Shown here: one piece after another, positions 42,657 to 52,162 of the stretch
Layout: the number at the start of each line of letters is the position of its first letter
Position numbering within the stretch: the stretch's first letter is position 1
Assembly (NCBI RefSeq): GCF_018024475.1
Contig: NZ_CP054393.1
Location: 434,001 to 498,000 of the forward strand
DNA from: Candidatus Phytoplasma luffae
GTDB taxonomy: Bacteria > Bacillota_I > Bacilli_A > Acholeplasmatales > Acholeplasmataceae
DNA: 64,000 nt
Direction of reading: 5' to 3'
The notes under the pieces: model-generated
Database searches by the model: none
The model's input: only the letters and a program-made list of their open reading frames with translations
Told to the model about the DNA's origin: nothing
Position numbers and translations under genes: made by a program

Positions 42657-43562
42657 ATGATGTATATTTTGAATGCAATTTTTTTTAAAAAAATAATTTT
42701 TAAGATTTGTATTGTTTTTTTTATATTTGTTTTGTTTTTGTTAAACATGACAACAAATAGTTTTAAAAAATTATCAGCAGCATACTATATACCTTTCAAA
42801 ACAACCTCTAAATTAGACAAAGAAAAAATAGAAACTCAATTAAAAGAATTAACTAAATTGAGAACAGAAAAAGAAAAATTAGAAACTGAATTAAATGAAA
42901 TCAAAACAACCTCTAAATTAGACAAAGAAAAAACAGAAACTCAATTAAAAGAATTAACTGACTTGAGAATAGAAAAAGCCAAATTAGAAACTGAATTAAA
43001 AGAATTAAATGAAATCAAAACAACCTCTAAATTAGACAAAGAAAAAATAGAAACTCAATTAAAAGAATTAACTAAATTGAGAACAGAAAAAGAAAAATTA
43101 GAAACTGAATTAAATGAAATCAAAACAACCTCTAAATTAGACAAAGAAAAAACAGAAACTCAATTAAAAGAATTAACTGACTTGAGAATAGAAAAAGCCA
43201 AATTAGAAACTGAATTAAAAGAATTAAATGAAATCAAAACAACCTCTAAATTAGACAAAGAAAAAATAGAAACTCAATTAAAAGAATTAACTAAATTGAG
43301 AACAGAAAAAGAAAAATTAGAAACTGAATTAGTTTTAGAAAACCAAATGAAAGAAAAATTAGAACAAATAAATAAAGAATTAAAAAATAAAAACAAAGAA
43401 AAAAATATAAACTTAGTTTCGATAAATAAAAAAATAGAAAAACAATTTTATTTAATAATAATTTTATTTGTTGTTTTTATCATTTTTATAACTAAAAAGA
43501 ATTCATCAAAAAATAAAAAAAATATTCATACAATAAAAAAGTTAAAAGTTTTTCAATATTAA
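42657..43562 (+). CDS. Repeat-built coiled-coil membrane protein
   Basis: 301 residues. A hydrophobic N-terminus (IIFKICIVFFIFVLFLLNM) acts as signal or anchor; then a coiled coil made of two alternating modules, A (35 residues, KTTSKLDKEKIETQLKEL...) and B (38 residues, with T for I, D for K and AKLETELKELNEI), in order A-B-A-B-A; then a second membrane helix (FYLIIILFVVFIIFIT) and a basic tail KKNSSKNKKN. AAAGGAT precedes the ATG. No family recognised. The perfect internal repeats mean that length can change by slippage or recombination, which is common in surface proteins. Confidence 0.85.
   Translation: MMYILNAIFFKKIIFKICIVFFIFVLFLLNMTTNSFKKLSAAYYIPFKTTSKLDKEKIETQLKELTKLRTEKEKLETELNEIKTTSKLDKEKTETQLKELTDLRIEKAKLETELKELNEIKTTSKLDKEKIETQLKELTKLRTEKEKLETELNEIKTTSKLDKEKTETQLKELTDLRIEKAKLETELKELNEIKTTSKLDKEKIETQLKELTKLRTEKEKLETELVLENQMKEKLEQINKELKNKNKEKNINLVSINKKIEKQFYLIIILFVVFIIFITKKNSSKNKKNIHTIKKLKVFQY
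42798..43331 (+). repeat. 219-bp composite tandem repeat inside a coding region
   Basis: A1 42798-42902, B1 42903-43016, A2 43017-43121, B2 43122-43235, A3 43236 to about 43331. The A copies are the same as each other and so are the B copies, while A and B differ at several bases, so the 219-bp A+B pair was duplicated as a unit very recently. Confidence 0.95.
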
Positions 43563-44138
43563 AAAAGAAAAATTTACTAGAAAAAATTTGAAAAAAACAA
43601 AGTTTATTATAAAAAATTAGAAAACCAACTAAAAGCAAAAATTATAGCGATTTTAAAATCAATCTCATAAGCTAATAAATAATTGAAAGTAATTAAAAAA
43701 ATGATAAATGATTATTATTAAATTTTATTGAATTATTTATCAAAAATCATTAAATTTATGAATTATCTAATAAAAAAATTATTTATTTTAGATAAACATC
43801 AAAAAAATAAAAAAATTATACTTAAAAATAAGTGAATTTTATAACTATATATTGGTTAAATTTTTAAGAATAATATTTAAAATGATATAAAAAAATAAAC
43901 TATATAATAAAAAATCCATTAATAAATTCAATTTTATAAATAAAAATCTAATAAAAACTATATTATCGAAAGTTTCTTTATTTAATTAAGTTAATAATAA
44001 TGTAAATGATTATTGTTCGAAAATATCAAAAAAAGTTTCAATGTATCTGATTTTAGAAAAAGAAATTAGAAAAATTAAAATTTTAATTTATTTTTAAATC
44101 TTTTTATGAAGCGAATATAATAATTATTAATGTTTTTA
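43563..44138. other. AT-rich intergenic region
   Basis: No intact gene. The first 150 bases are Lys/Asn-codon rich (GAAAAATTTACTAGAAAAAA and similar) and may be decayed coiled-coil coding sequence from the gene just upstream. The rest shows nothing I can support. Confidence 0.45.
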
Positions 44139-44147
44139 TGGTATAAT
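44139..44147 (+). promoter_or_regulatory. Extended -10 promoter of the mnmA-rel run
   Basis: TGGTATAAT is a consensus extended -10 box; the -35 position is weak. It leaves a leader of about 180 bases before mnmA. Confidence 0.5.
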
Positions 44148-44175
44148 TTACTTATATTTTGTTTAAATAAAAAAA

Positions 44176-44203
44176 TATTTCAAATTATATATAATTTGAA
44201 ATA
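44176..44203. promoter_or_regulatory. 28-bp perfect palindrome in the mnmA leader
   Basis: TATTTCAAATTATA is followed directly by its reverse complement TATAATTTGAAATA. It lies about 30 bases after the extended -10 box. It could be an RNA hairpin in the leader or an operator. There is no T-run after it, so it is not a normal terminator. Confidence 0.7.
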
Positions 44204-44352
44204 GATAAATTTTTATTTATATCATTTTAAATTATATTCTTTTTAATTATTTTTTTATTTATATAGAAAATAAATTATATATTTTTATTCTCAAAAATTA
44301 AAATTAATTAAACAAGAAAGGCGATAAATATGAAAAAAAAGTAATTATAGGT

Positions 44353-45471
44353 TTGTCTGGCGGCGTAGATAGTAGTGTAGCTGCTTTTCTTTTAAAACAA
44401 AGTGGTTACGAAGTAGAAGCTATTTTTATGCGTAATTGGGATAGTAGTTTAAATTATGATATAGAAGGTAACCCTAATCTTAATAATTATATTTGTCCTC
44501 AAGAAAAAGATTATAAAGATGCTTTGAAAGTGTCTGAGCAATTAGGTATCAAATGTCATAAAGTAGATTTTTCTGAAGAATATTGGGATCAAGTATTTTA
44601 TTATTTTTTAGAAGGTTTGAAAAATAATTTAACTCCTAACCCTGATGTTTTATGTAATAATAAAATTAAATTTTTAACCTTTATCAAATATGCACAAAAA
44701 TTTAATCCAGATTATATTGCGATGGGGCATTACGCTAAAGTTATTTCTGAAAATAATAAAATTTCTTTAGTTCGAGCTAAAGATGAAAACAAAGATCAAA
44801 CTTATTTTTTATCTCAATTAAAAACAAAACAATTAAAAAACATTATTTTTCCTTTAGGAGATTTATTAAAAAAAGAAGTCAGAAAAATAGCTTTAAGAGA
44901 AAAATTAGTTACAGCTGATAAAAAAGATTCAACTGGAATTTGTTTCATCGGAGAAAGAAATTTTTTTTCTTTTTTAAATAATTATTTAACTCCTAAAAAA
45001 GGACCTATCAAAGATATGAATGGTAATTTTTTAAAAGAACATGAAGGAGTTATTAAATATACTATCGGCCAAAGAAAAGGATTAAATTTAAAAGTAAATA
45101 AAAAAAATCAATCTCCTTGGTTTGTGGTCGGAAAAGATTTAAAAACTAATACTCTTTATGTAGATCAAGATAAAGATAGCAAATATTTATATAGTGATTC
45201 TTGTTTAGTTACTGATGTAGTATGGAGAGATAATGATTATTACAAAGAAAATGATAAAATAAAACTAGTAGCTAAATTTCGTTATCGTCAACCTATGCAG
45301 GAAGTGGAAATTCATTTTATAAATAAAGATATGATCGAAGTTGAATATCCACAAAAAATAAAATCAGTTACTCCAGGTCAGGTTTGTGCCTTTTACAAGG
45401 GAAATGTTTGTTTAGGCGCAGGAATTATAAAAAAAGTTTATTTATTTAAAAAAAAAATGTTATATGTTTAA
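44353..45471 (+). CDS. mnmA: tRNA-specific 2-thiouridylase MnmA; canonical ATG out of frame
   Basis: Thiolates U34 of tRNAs for Lys, Glu and Gln. PP-loop SGGVDSS at the N-terminus, the catalytic cysteines in TPNPDVLCN and STGICFIGE, and the C-terminal QSPWFVVGKD barrel are all there. The best start is ATG at 44330, eight bases after AAAGGCG, and would give MKKKVIIGLSGG, but its run of eight A (44333-44340) puts it out of frame; nine would be right. The only in-frame start is TTG at 44353, inside the PP-loop strand, which would cut off a needed beta strand. So the gene probably relies on slippage at the A-run, or the base count is wrong here. Confidence 0.9.
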   Translation: MSGGVDSSVAAFLLKQSGYEVEAIFMRNWDSSLNYDIEGNPNLNNYICPQEKDYKDALKVSEQLGIKCHKVDFSEEYWDQVFYYFLEGLKNNLTPNPDVLCNNKIKFLTFIKYAQKFNPDYIAMGHYAKVISENNKISLVRAKDENKDQTYFLSQLKTKQLKNIIFPLGDLLKKEVRKIALREKLVTADKKDSTGICFIGERNFFSFLNNYLTPKKGPIKDMNGNFLKEHEGVIKYTIGQRKGLNLKVNKKNQSPWFVVGKDLKTNTLYVDQDKDSKYLYSDSCLVTDVVWRDNDYYKENDKIKLVAKFRYRQPMQEVEIHFINKDMIEVEYPQKIKSVTPGQVCAFYKGNVCLGAGIIKKVYLFKKKMLYV

Positions 45472-45535
45472 ATCGTTTTTTTATTTTATATTTTTGTAAA
45501 AAAAATATATAAAAAAATATTTGAGGTCTCTTAAT

Positions 45536-47764
45536 TTGAATTTGTTGCTAGAAAATAATTTAAATAATAATAAAGATGAATTTGAGTTATATCAAAAATT
45601 AATCAAAACTATTTCTTCTTATATCAAAAATAAAGATATTTTGGATAAAATTAATAAATCTTATTTATTAGCTAAAGAAAAACATAAAAATCAAAAAAGA
45701 ATCACCGGCGAAGATTTTATTATTCATCCTATTTGTGTAACTCAAATTTTAGCTGATTTAAAAAGCGAACCTAATACTTTAATGGGAGCTTTATTACATG
45801 ATGTTTTAGAAGACACTGATTTAACATTTGATGAATTAAAATCTTTTATAGGCGATGATATTGCTAATATAGTTTTAAACGCTACCAAATTAACTAAAAT
45901 TGTCTTTAATCAGCATCAAACTCAAACAGATAATCAACAAAAAATGTTTTTAGCTATGGTGAATGATATTCGTGTAGTTTTTTTAAAATTAGCGGATAGA
46001 TTGCATAATATGCAAACTTTGCAACAAATTAGAGTTGATAAACAAAAACGTATTTCTGAAGAAACTTTGGCCATTTATGTCCCTTTATCTCATCGTTTAG
46101 GTTTATTTCAAATCAAATCACAATTAGAAGATTTAGCTTTTCGTTATATCAATCCTCAAAAATATTATCAAATTTCTCATTTGATAAAAATTAAAAAAAA
46201 CGAAAGAGAAAAATCGATTAATAAAATTATTTTCAATATTAAAAAATTATTTTATGATTCTGGTATTAAAGATTTTTTTATTAGTGGACGTAGCAAAAAC
46301 ATTTATAGCATTTATAAAAAAATGCAAAAAAGACAATTAAGTTTTGAAGAAATTTTTGATTTATTAGCGATCAGAATTGTTGTCAACGATATAGACTCTT
46401 GTTATCGTTGTTTAGGAATTATTCATAACCATTATTCTCCTTTACCTTTGAGATTTAAAGACTATATTGCGGTACCTAAACCTAATTTATATCAATCTTT
46501 GCATAATACAGTTTTATCTAAAGATGGCACCTTATTTGAATTACAAATCCGAACTAAAGAAATGAACGAAATTGCTGAAAACGGTATCGCTTCTCATTGG
46601 AGTTATAAAGAAGATAAAATTTATTCTAAAGAAGATAAACAATTAGAAATTGCAAAAAAATTAAAATGGTATCAAGAATTAATTAAAATAACTAAAGATT
46701 CTGAAGATGAATTATATAAAAATTCTCAAACTTTTGTTAATGCTATCAAAAATGATATTTTAAATGAAAACGTTTATGTTTTTACTCCTAAACAAGAAGT
46801 TTATGAATTCCCTAAAGGTTCAACTCCTATTGATTTTGCATTTAAAATTCATTCTGATATTGGTTTTAGAATGACAGGAGCAATCGTCAATAAACAAATT
46901 GTTCCTTTAGAATATATATTACAAAATGGCGATATTGTTTCTATAAAAACTAATAAAAATGTTTATCGTGTAAAAAAAGAATGGTTAAAAATAGTTCAAA
47001 CAAGTTATTCCAAAAAAATAATCAAAAAACATTTAAATAAAGAAAACAAAGATAACACTCATTTAATTAAAATAGGAAGAGATTTATTAGATAAAGAATT
47101 ATCTAATCATAAAATAGATTTTATAATTGATTCATCTTTTATATCACAAAATTTTTACCAACAAGACATCCAAAATACAAATGAATTATATCTAGCAATC
47201 GCTAACAAAAAAATTAATTGCAATTCTGTTATTGCTAAAATTAATTCTTTTATCAAAAATAAACAAAATCAGTTGCAAAATAAAATTTCAGAAGAAAATA
47301 AAAAAATTTCCTCTTGTAAAGATACTGATGTTATCGTCGAAGGGATAAATAATATTAAATTAAAATTAGCAAATTGTTGTTATCCTGTCTTTAATGAAGA
47401 AATTGTTGGTTTTATTTCTAAAAATAAAGGAATCACTATTCATAGAATAAATTGTCCTAATTTAGAAAAATATGACCATAACAAAATGATTTCTGCTTAT
47501 TGGAATAGCTTTTCTAAATTGAAATATGTTGCTTGGCTTTTCTTAATTGCTGCTAATAGCTCTTCACTTTTAAAAGAAATAAACGATAAAATTCATTCTT
47601 TATCGATTAATATTACCCAAATGAATGTCAATAACAATAATAAAACTAAACAATCCATAATTAAATTCAAAATTTTAGTCAATAACATTGATGAAATAAA
47701 TAAATTAATTGTTCATTTATCAAAATTAAGTAATATTTACAAAATTTATAGAGGAATCATTTAA
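45536..47764 (+). CDS. rel: Bifunctional (p)ppGpp synthetase/hydrolase, Rel/SpoT family
   Basis: Stringent-response enzyme. HD hydrolase domain (GALLHDVLEDT, RLADRLHNMQTL), synthetase domain (NIYSIYKKMQKR, LRFKDYIAVPKPNLYQSLH), TGS domain (VYVFTPKQEVYEFPKGSTPIDFAF) and a C-terminal ACT-type part. Both active sites look intact. I prefer the TTG at 45536 as start, eight bases after GAGGT; a TTG at 45521 is in frame but lacks a site. It follows mnmA by 64 bases and precedes hisS by 7. Confidence 0.94.
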   Translation: MNLLLENNLNNNKDEFELYQKLIKTISSYIKNKDILDKINKSYLLAKEKHKNQKRITGEDFIIHPICVTQILADLKSEPNTLMGALLHDVLEDTDLTFDELKSFIGDDIANIVLNATKLTKIVFNQHQTQTDNQQKMFLAMVNDIRVVFLKLADRLHNMQTLQQIRVDKQKRISEETLAIYVPLSHRLGLFQIKSQLEDLAFRYINPQKYYQISHLIKIKKNEREKSINKIIFNIKKLFYDSGIKDFFISGRSKNIYSIYKKMQKRQLSFEEIFDLLAIRIVVNDIDSCYRCLGIIHNHYSPLPLRFKDYIAVPKPNLYQSLHNTVLSKDGTLFELQIRTKEMNEIAENGIASHWSYKEDKIYSKEDKQLEIAKKLKWYQELIKITKDSEDELYKNSQTFVNAIKNDILNENVYVFTPKQEVYEFPKGSTPIDFAFKIHSDIGFRMTGAIVNKQIVPLEYILQNGDIVSIKTNKNVYRVKKEWLKIVQTSYSKKIIKKHLNKENKDNTHLIKIGRDLLDKELSNHKIDFIIDSSFISQNFYQQDIQNTNELYLAIANKKINCNSVIAKINSFIKNKQNQLQNKISEENKKISSCKDTDVIVEGINNIKLKLANCCYPVFNEEIVGFISKNKGITIHRINCPNLEKYDHNKMISAYWNSFSKLKYVAWLFLIAANSSSLLKEINDKIHSLSINITQMNVNNNNKTKQSIIKFKILVNNIDEINKLIVHLSKLSNIYKIYRGII

Positions 47765-47771
47765 ATTAATT

Positions 47772-49040
47772 ATGAAAAAAATTAAAGGTACTCATGATTT
47801 AATTTTTGATGAAATTGATAAATGGCATTTTGTAGAAAAAAAAATTAAACATTTGTTTGATAAATATAATTTTTGCGAAATCAGGACTCCTATTTTAGAA
47901 TATTCCGAAGTTTTTCAACGTTCTGCCCAATATTCAGAAATGGTTTTAAAAGAAATTTTTCATTTTTTAGACAAAAAAGGTAGAAAAATAGCTTTAAGAC
48001 CCGAAGGAACCGCTTCAATAGTTAGAAGTTATGTTGAAAATAAAATGGATAAAAAAAATGAATTACATAAATTTTATTATTATGGACCTTTTTTTCGTTA
48101 TGAAAGACCTCAAAAAGGACGTTATCGTCAATTTCATCAATTTGGATGCGAAGTTATTGGAACGCAAAATTTATTATCCGAAATAGAAATATTTTTTTTA
48201 ATAGATGATTTATTTAAAATATTTTCTTTTAATAATTATAAAATTATAATTAATACTTTGGGAGATCCTGAATCACTTACTTCTTTTTTAAAAGATTTTA
48301 TCCCTTATATTAAAGAAAATAAAAATCAATTATGTGATTTATGCTTAGATAGAATAAATCAAAATATTTTAAGGATTTTTGATTGTAAAAAATGCGTAAA
48401 TAAACAATTTTTAAAAAATTCTCCTTTACTTTTTGATTATTTAACGACCTCAGCTAAAAATAAATTTGAAAAAATTATTGAGCTTTTAGATAAATCTAAA
48501 ATTTGTTTTGAAATTGATCTAAAGTTAGTGAGAGGTTTAGATTATTATACAGATATTGTTTTTGAAATCGCTTATTCTTCTAATGATAATAAAAAAAAAT
48601 TAATTCTAGGAGGTGGCGGAAGTTATAACAGTCTTATTAAAGAATTTAATGGTTCTGAAAAGAATAGTATAGGTTTCGCTATCGGAATGGAACGTTTTAT
48701 ATTAACTTTAGAGGAACAAAATTGTTTTCATAATTTTATAAAACCTTATTTAGATTTATATTTATTTATTTTAGATGAGAAAGTTATACCAGAAGCTTTT
48801 ATGTTATTGAGAAAATTAAGACAAAATAAAATAAAAGCCGAAATGAATTATAAAATTTTAAATTTTAATAAACAATTTTTTAAAATTTTAGAAAACAAAC
48901 CTATTTATATTTTGTTTATAGGTGAAAAAGAAATTAAAAATAATCAATTCACAATTAAAAAAATTTCAGATAAAAAAAACTATATTTTGGACAAAAATCA
49001 GATAATAAATTTTTTAAAAAAGGAATTAAAAATTCAATGA
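47772..49040 (+). CDS. hisS: Histidyl-tRNA synthetase
   Basis: Class II synthetase. Motif 1 around IRTPILEYSEVFQRSA, motif 2 FRYERPQKGRYRQFHQFG, the histidine A signature LVRGLDYYTDIVFE, motif 3 SIGFAIGMERF, and a C-terminal anticodon-binding domain. 422 residues, normal. The ATG comes seven bases after the rel stop; the TGA stop overlaps the aspS ATG. Confidence 0.96.
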   Translation: MKKIKGTHDLIFDEIDKWHFVEKKIKHLFDKYNFCEIRTPILEYSEVFQRSAQYSEMVLKEIFHFLDKKGRKIALRPEGTASIVRSYVENKMDKKNELHKFYYYGPFFRYERPQKGRYRQFHQFGCEVIGTQNLLSEIEIFFLIDDLFKIFSFNNYKIIINTLGDPESLTSFLKDFIPYIKENKNQLCDLCLDRINQNILRIFDCKKCVNKQFLKNSPLLFDYLTTSAKNKFEKIIELLDKSKICFEIDLKLVRGLDYYTDIVFEIAYSSNDNKKKLILGGGGSYNSLIKEFNGSEKNSIGFAIGMERFILTLEEQNCFHNFIKPYLDLYLFILDEKVIPEAFMLLRKLRQNKIKAEMNYKILNFNKQFFKILENKPIYILFIGEKEIKNNQFTIKKISDKKNYILDKNQIINFLKKELKIQ

Positions 49041-50779
49041 AAACAAAATATACTTATTCTAATAACGAAATAACATTAGAAAATCGAAATGAAAAAGTTT
49101 TACTCAAAGGATGGATTCAAATCAAAAGAAATATAGGTGGTAAAATATTTTTAAATTTGAGAGATTTTTCTGGAGTAGTTCAATTGGTCATTGAAAAAGA
49201 TAATCCTCAATATAAAGAAATTGCTTCTATCAAAATAGAAAGTGTAGTAGAAGTCCAAGGTAAAGTTATAGAAAGAATAAGTAAAAATAATAAATTAAAA
49301 ACAGGAGAAATTGAGATTTCAGTAGAAAAATTAACTATTTTATCAGAATCTCAAGATTTACCTTTGAATGTTTTTGGGAAAACAGAATCTTTAGAAGAAC
49401 ATCGTTTAAAATATCGTTATCTAGATTTAAGAACAGAAAAACAAAAACAATATTTAATTAAACGTCATCAAATCACACAAAATATTAGAAAAACTCTTTT
49501 AGATAATGATTTTTTAGAATTAGAAACTCCTATTTTATCAAAATCTACTCCTGAAGGTGCGAGAGATTATTTGGTTCCTTCCCGAATTCACCCTCATTAT
49601 TTTTACGCTTTGCCGCAATCTCCTCAACTTTTTAAACAATTATATATGATTGCTGGTTTTGAAAGATATTTTCAAATAGCTCGTTGTTTTCGAGATGAAG
49701 ATTTAAGATCTGATAGACAACCAGAATTTACTCAAATAGATATAGAAACTTCTTTTTTTTCCAAAGAAGAAGTTATGAATATAACAGAAATTATTATTAA
49801 AAATCTTTTTAAAGAAATTTTAAAAAAAGATTTAAAAACTCCTATTTATAGATTGACTTACGATGAAGCTTTAAATTTATATGGAACAGATAAACCAGAT
49901 TTAAGGTTTGATTTAAAAATTAAAGATTTCACTTCTTTTTTTGATCCTAATTTTTTAATAAACGATAATATAAAACAAAAAATAAAAGGGATTAAAATCA
50001 ATATCCAAGAAAATCCAAATCATTTTTCTAGAAAACAAATCGATTTATATAAAAAACAATTTCAAGAAAAATTTAAATTAAATTTAAATTTTATAGAAAA
50101 AAAAGATAATTTATATAAAGGTTATTTAAGTAAATTTGTTAAAGAGAAATCTTTTTTATCAGAAAAAGAAGTTTATTTTTTTGTTTGTTATTCTGATTCT
50201 GATCCTCTTAAAAAAGTTTTACAAGCTTTAGGTTTTTTAAGAATTGAATTAGCCAAAAAATTAGATTTGTTAAATAATCAAAAAGAATCTTTGTTGTGGG
50301 TGATAGATTTTCCTTTGTTTGAATTTGATAGTTTAGAAAATAAATATTATTCTTCTCATCATCCTTTTACAGCACCAAAAGATATAAAAGAATTATATCA
50401 ATCTCCTGAAAAAGTTAAATCTAATTCTTATGATTTGGTTTGGAACGGTTATGAAATTGGTGGTGGTTCTTTGAGAAATTACCAATATCCTGTACAAGAA
50501 TTTATTTTTGAAAAATTAGGATTAAAAAAAGAAACAATAGATAACAATTTTGGTTTTTTCAATGAAGCTTTAAAATATGGTGCTCCTCCGCATGGAGGAA
50601 TAGCCTTAGGGTTAGATCGTTTAGTTATGTTATTTACTAAAACTAATAATATTAGAGATGTTATAGCTTTTCCTAAAAATCAAAGTGGCCAAGATTTAAT
50701 GATGAAAAGCCCTAGTTCAGTTGATGAAGAACAATTAAATATTTTAAAATTGAAAAAAGTAAATAATAATAAAAAATAA
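49037..50779 (+). CDS. aspS: Aspartyl-tRNA synthetase
   Basis: Class II synthetase of the bacterial type. An OB-fold anticodon domain (VLLKGWIQIKRNIGG), then motif 1 (ETPILSKSTPEGARDYLVPS), motif 2 (FQIARCFRDEDLRSDRQPEFTQ) and motif 3 (GGIALGLDRLVML), with the bacterial GAD insertion between. 580 residues. The ATG overlaps the hisS stop (ATGA), so the pair is coupled; hisS-aspS is the common Firmicute order. Confidence 0.97.
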   Translation: MKTKYTYSNNEITLENRNEKVLLKGWIQIKRNIGGKIFLNLRDFSGVVQLVIEKDNPQYKEIASIKIESVVEVQGKVIERISKNNKLKTGEIEISVEKLTILSESQDLPLNVFGKTESLEEHRLKYRYLDLRTEKQKQYLIKRHQITQNIRKTLLDNDFLELETPILSKSTPEGARDYLVPSRIHPHYFYALPQSPQLFKQLYMIAGFERYFQIARCFRDEDLRSDRQPEFTQIDIETSFFSKEEVMNITEIIIKNLFKEILKKDLKTPIYRLTYDEALNLYGTDKPDLRFDLKIKDFTSFFDPNFLINDNIKQKIKGIKINIQENPNHFSRKQIDLYKKQFQEKFKLNLNFIEKKDNLYKGYLSKFVKEKSFLSEKEVYFFVCYSDSDPLKKVLQALGFLRIELAKKLDLLNNQKESLLWVIDFPLFEFDSLENKYYSSHHPFTAPKDIKELYQSPEKVKSNSYDLVWNGYEIGGGSLRNYQYPVQEFIFEKLGLKKETIDNNFGFFNEALKYGAPPHGGIALGLDRLVMLFTKTNNIRDVIAFPKNQSGQDLMMKSPSSVDEEQLNILKLKKVNNNKK

Positions 50780-50793
50780 AAAAAGGTTATATT

Positions 50794-52053
50794 GTGAGTC
50801 TGAGTTTGTGTTTAAAATTAAATAAAAAGCAGATTTATATAATTTCTGTCAGTGGCGGCGTTGATTCTATGGTATTATTAGATTATCTTTATAATTTAGA
50901 ATATCATTTAGTTGTTGTTCATTTTAATCATCTTCAGCGTTCTAATTCTTTAAAAGATAAAGTTTTAATAGAAAGTTATTGCCAAAATAAAAAAATCCCT
51001 TTTAATTATTTTGAATTAAATATAGAAAAAAAAGATTTCCAAAATAAAGCTAGAATATTAAGAAAAAGAAAATTAAAAGAAGTAGCTTCTTATTACAAAA
51101 CTTTTTATTTAATAACAGCGCACCATTTGGATGATTTGGCAGAAACTTTTTTATTTAAAATATCTCGCGGTAGCTCTATTTTAGGTTATAGTGGGATGCA
51201 TTTATCAAATTATGTAGATAATTTTTATTTCATTAAACCTTTTTTATATGTTACTAAACAAGATATCATTGATTATGCTAAAAAAAATAACGTTCCTTTT
51301 TTAGAAGATTACACAAATAAATTAAATATATATACTCGTAACAAAATAAGGAATCAAATAATACCTCATTTTAAAGAAATGCATAATTTTTTAAATAATA
51401 TTAAAAAAATGCATATTCAATTTAAAGAAGTTCATGATTTCATTAGAAAAGAAACTCATCTTTTTATAGCTCAAAAAAAGAAAAATAATATTTTTGATTT
51501 AAATTTATTTTTAAAATTAGATATCGTAATTCAAAAAGATATTATTTTATTTTTTTTAGAAGAAAAAAAAATAAAATCGAATTTTCATTTAATAACGAAT
51601 CTAGTCGTTTTTTTAAAAAATAAATATAAACCTAATGGAAAATATTATTTTAATTCTGAATGGCAATTAATCAAAGAATATAATTTTTTTTGGTGGGGAG
51701 TAAAAAATATAAATAAACAAATAGAACCTTCCCCCAAACCTTTATTATTTGTTGCTGATAGTGATAATTTATTATTAGATTGTTTTATAAAACAAAAAAT
51801 ATTTTATGATGAAGAAAATATCACAACTCCTTTAATTTTAAGAAGAAGACGACCAGGAGATGTTTTGAAATTTACTTTTGGAACTCAAAAATTAAAAAAA
51901 TTTTTTATTAATTCTAAAATCCCTTTAAATAAAAGAGATAATTTTTGGTTAATAATAGATCAAAAAAATAATATTATTTGGATTCCTCATCTTTATGTTA
52001 ATAATGTTTTAGGGAAATCTAAAAAAATGTATATAGGTTTATATAAGGGATAA
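50794..52053 (+). CDS. tilS: tRNA(Ile)-lysidine synthase
   Basis: Converts C34 of the AUA-reading tRNA-Ile to lysidine, which makes it read AUA; essential in an AT-rich genome. PP-loop VSGGVDSM near residue 21, HHLDDLAETFLFK, and the C-terminal RRRRPGD and KLKKFF segments. GTG start (50794) after AAAGG. 419 residues, normal. Fourteen bases after aspS. Confidence 0.95.
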   Translation: MSLSLCLKLNKKQIYIISVSGGVDSMVLLDYLYNLEYHLVVVHFNHLQRSNSLKDKVLIESYCQNKKIPFNYFELNIEKKDFQNKARILRKRKLKEVASYYKTFYLITAHHLDDLAETFLFKISRGSSILGYSGMHLSNYVDNFYFIKPFLYVTKQDIIDYAKKNNVPFLEDYTNKLNIYTRNKIRNQIIPHFKEMHNFLNNIKKMHIQFKEVHDFIRKETHLFIAQKKKNNIFDLNLFLKLDIVIQKDIILFFLEEKKIKSNFHLITNLVVFLKNKYKPNGKYYFNSEWQLIKEYNFFWWGVKNINKQIEPSPKPLLFVADSDNLLLDCFIKQKIFYDEENITTPLILRRRRPGDVLKFTFGTQKLKKFFINSKIPLNKRDNFWLIIDQKNNIIWIPHLYVNNVLGKSKKMYIGLYKG

Positions 52054-52162
52054 AATTATTTTTTTTAGCAAAATATAGTAATTTTTTATTTTATAAAATA
52101 TAAATTATTAATTAAATATAATTAAGTTATTTATCCATTTTTAGAGGAGTTGTTGAAACAAA

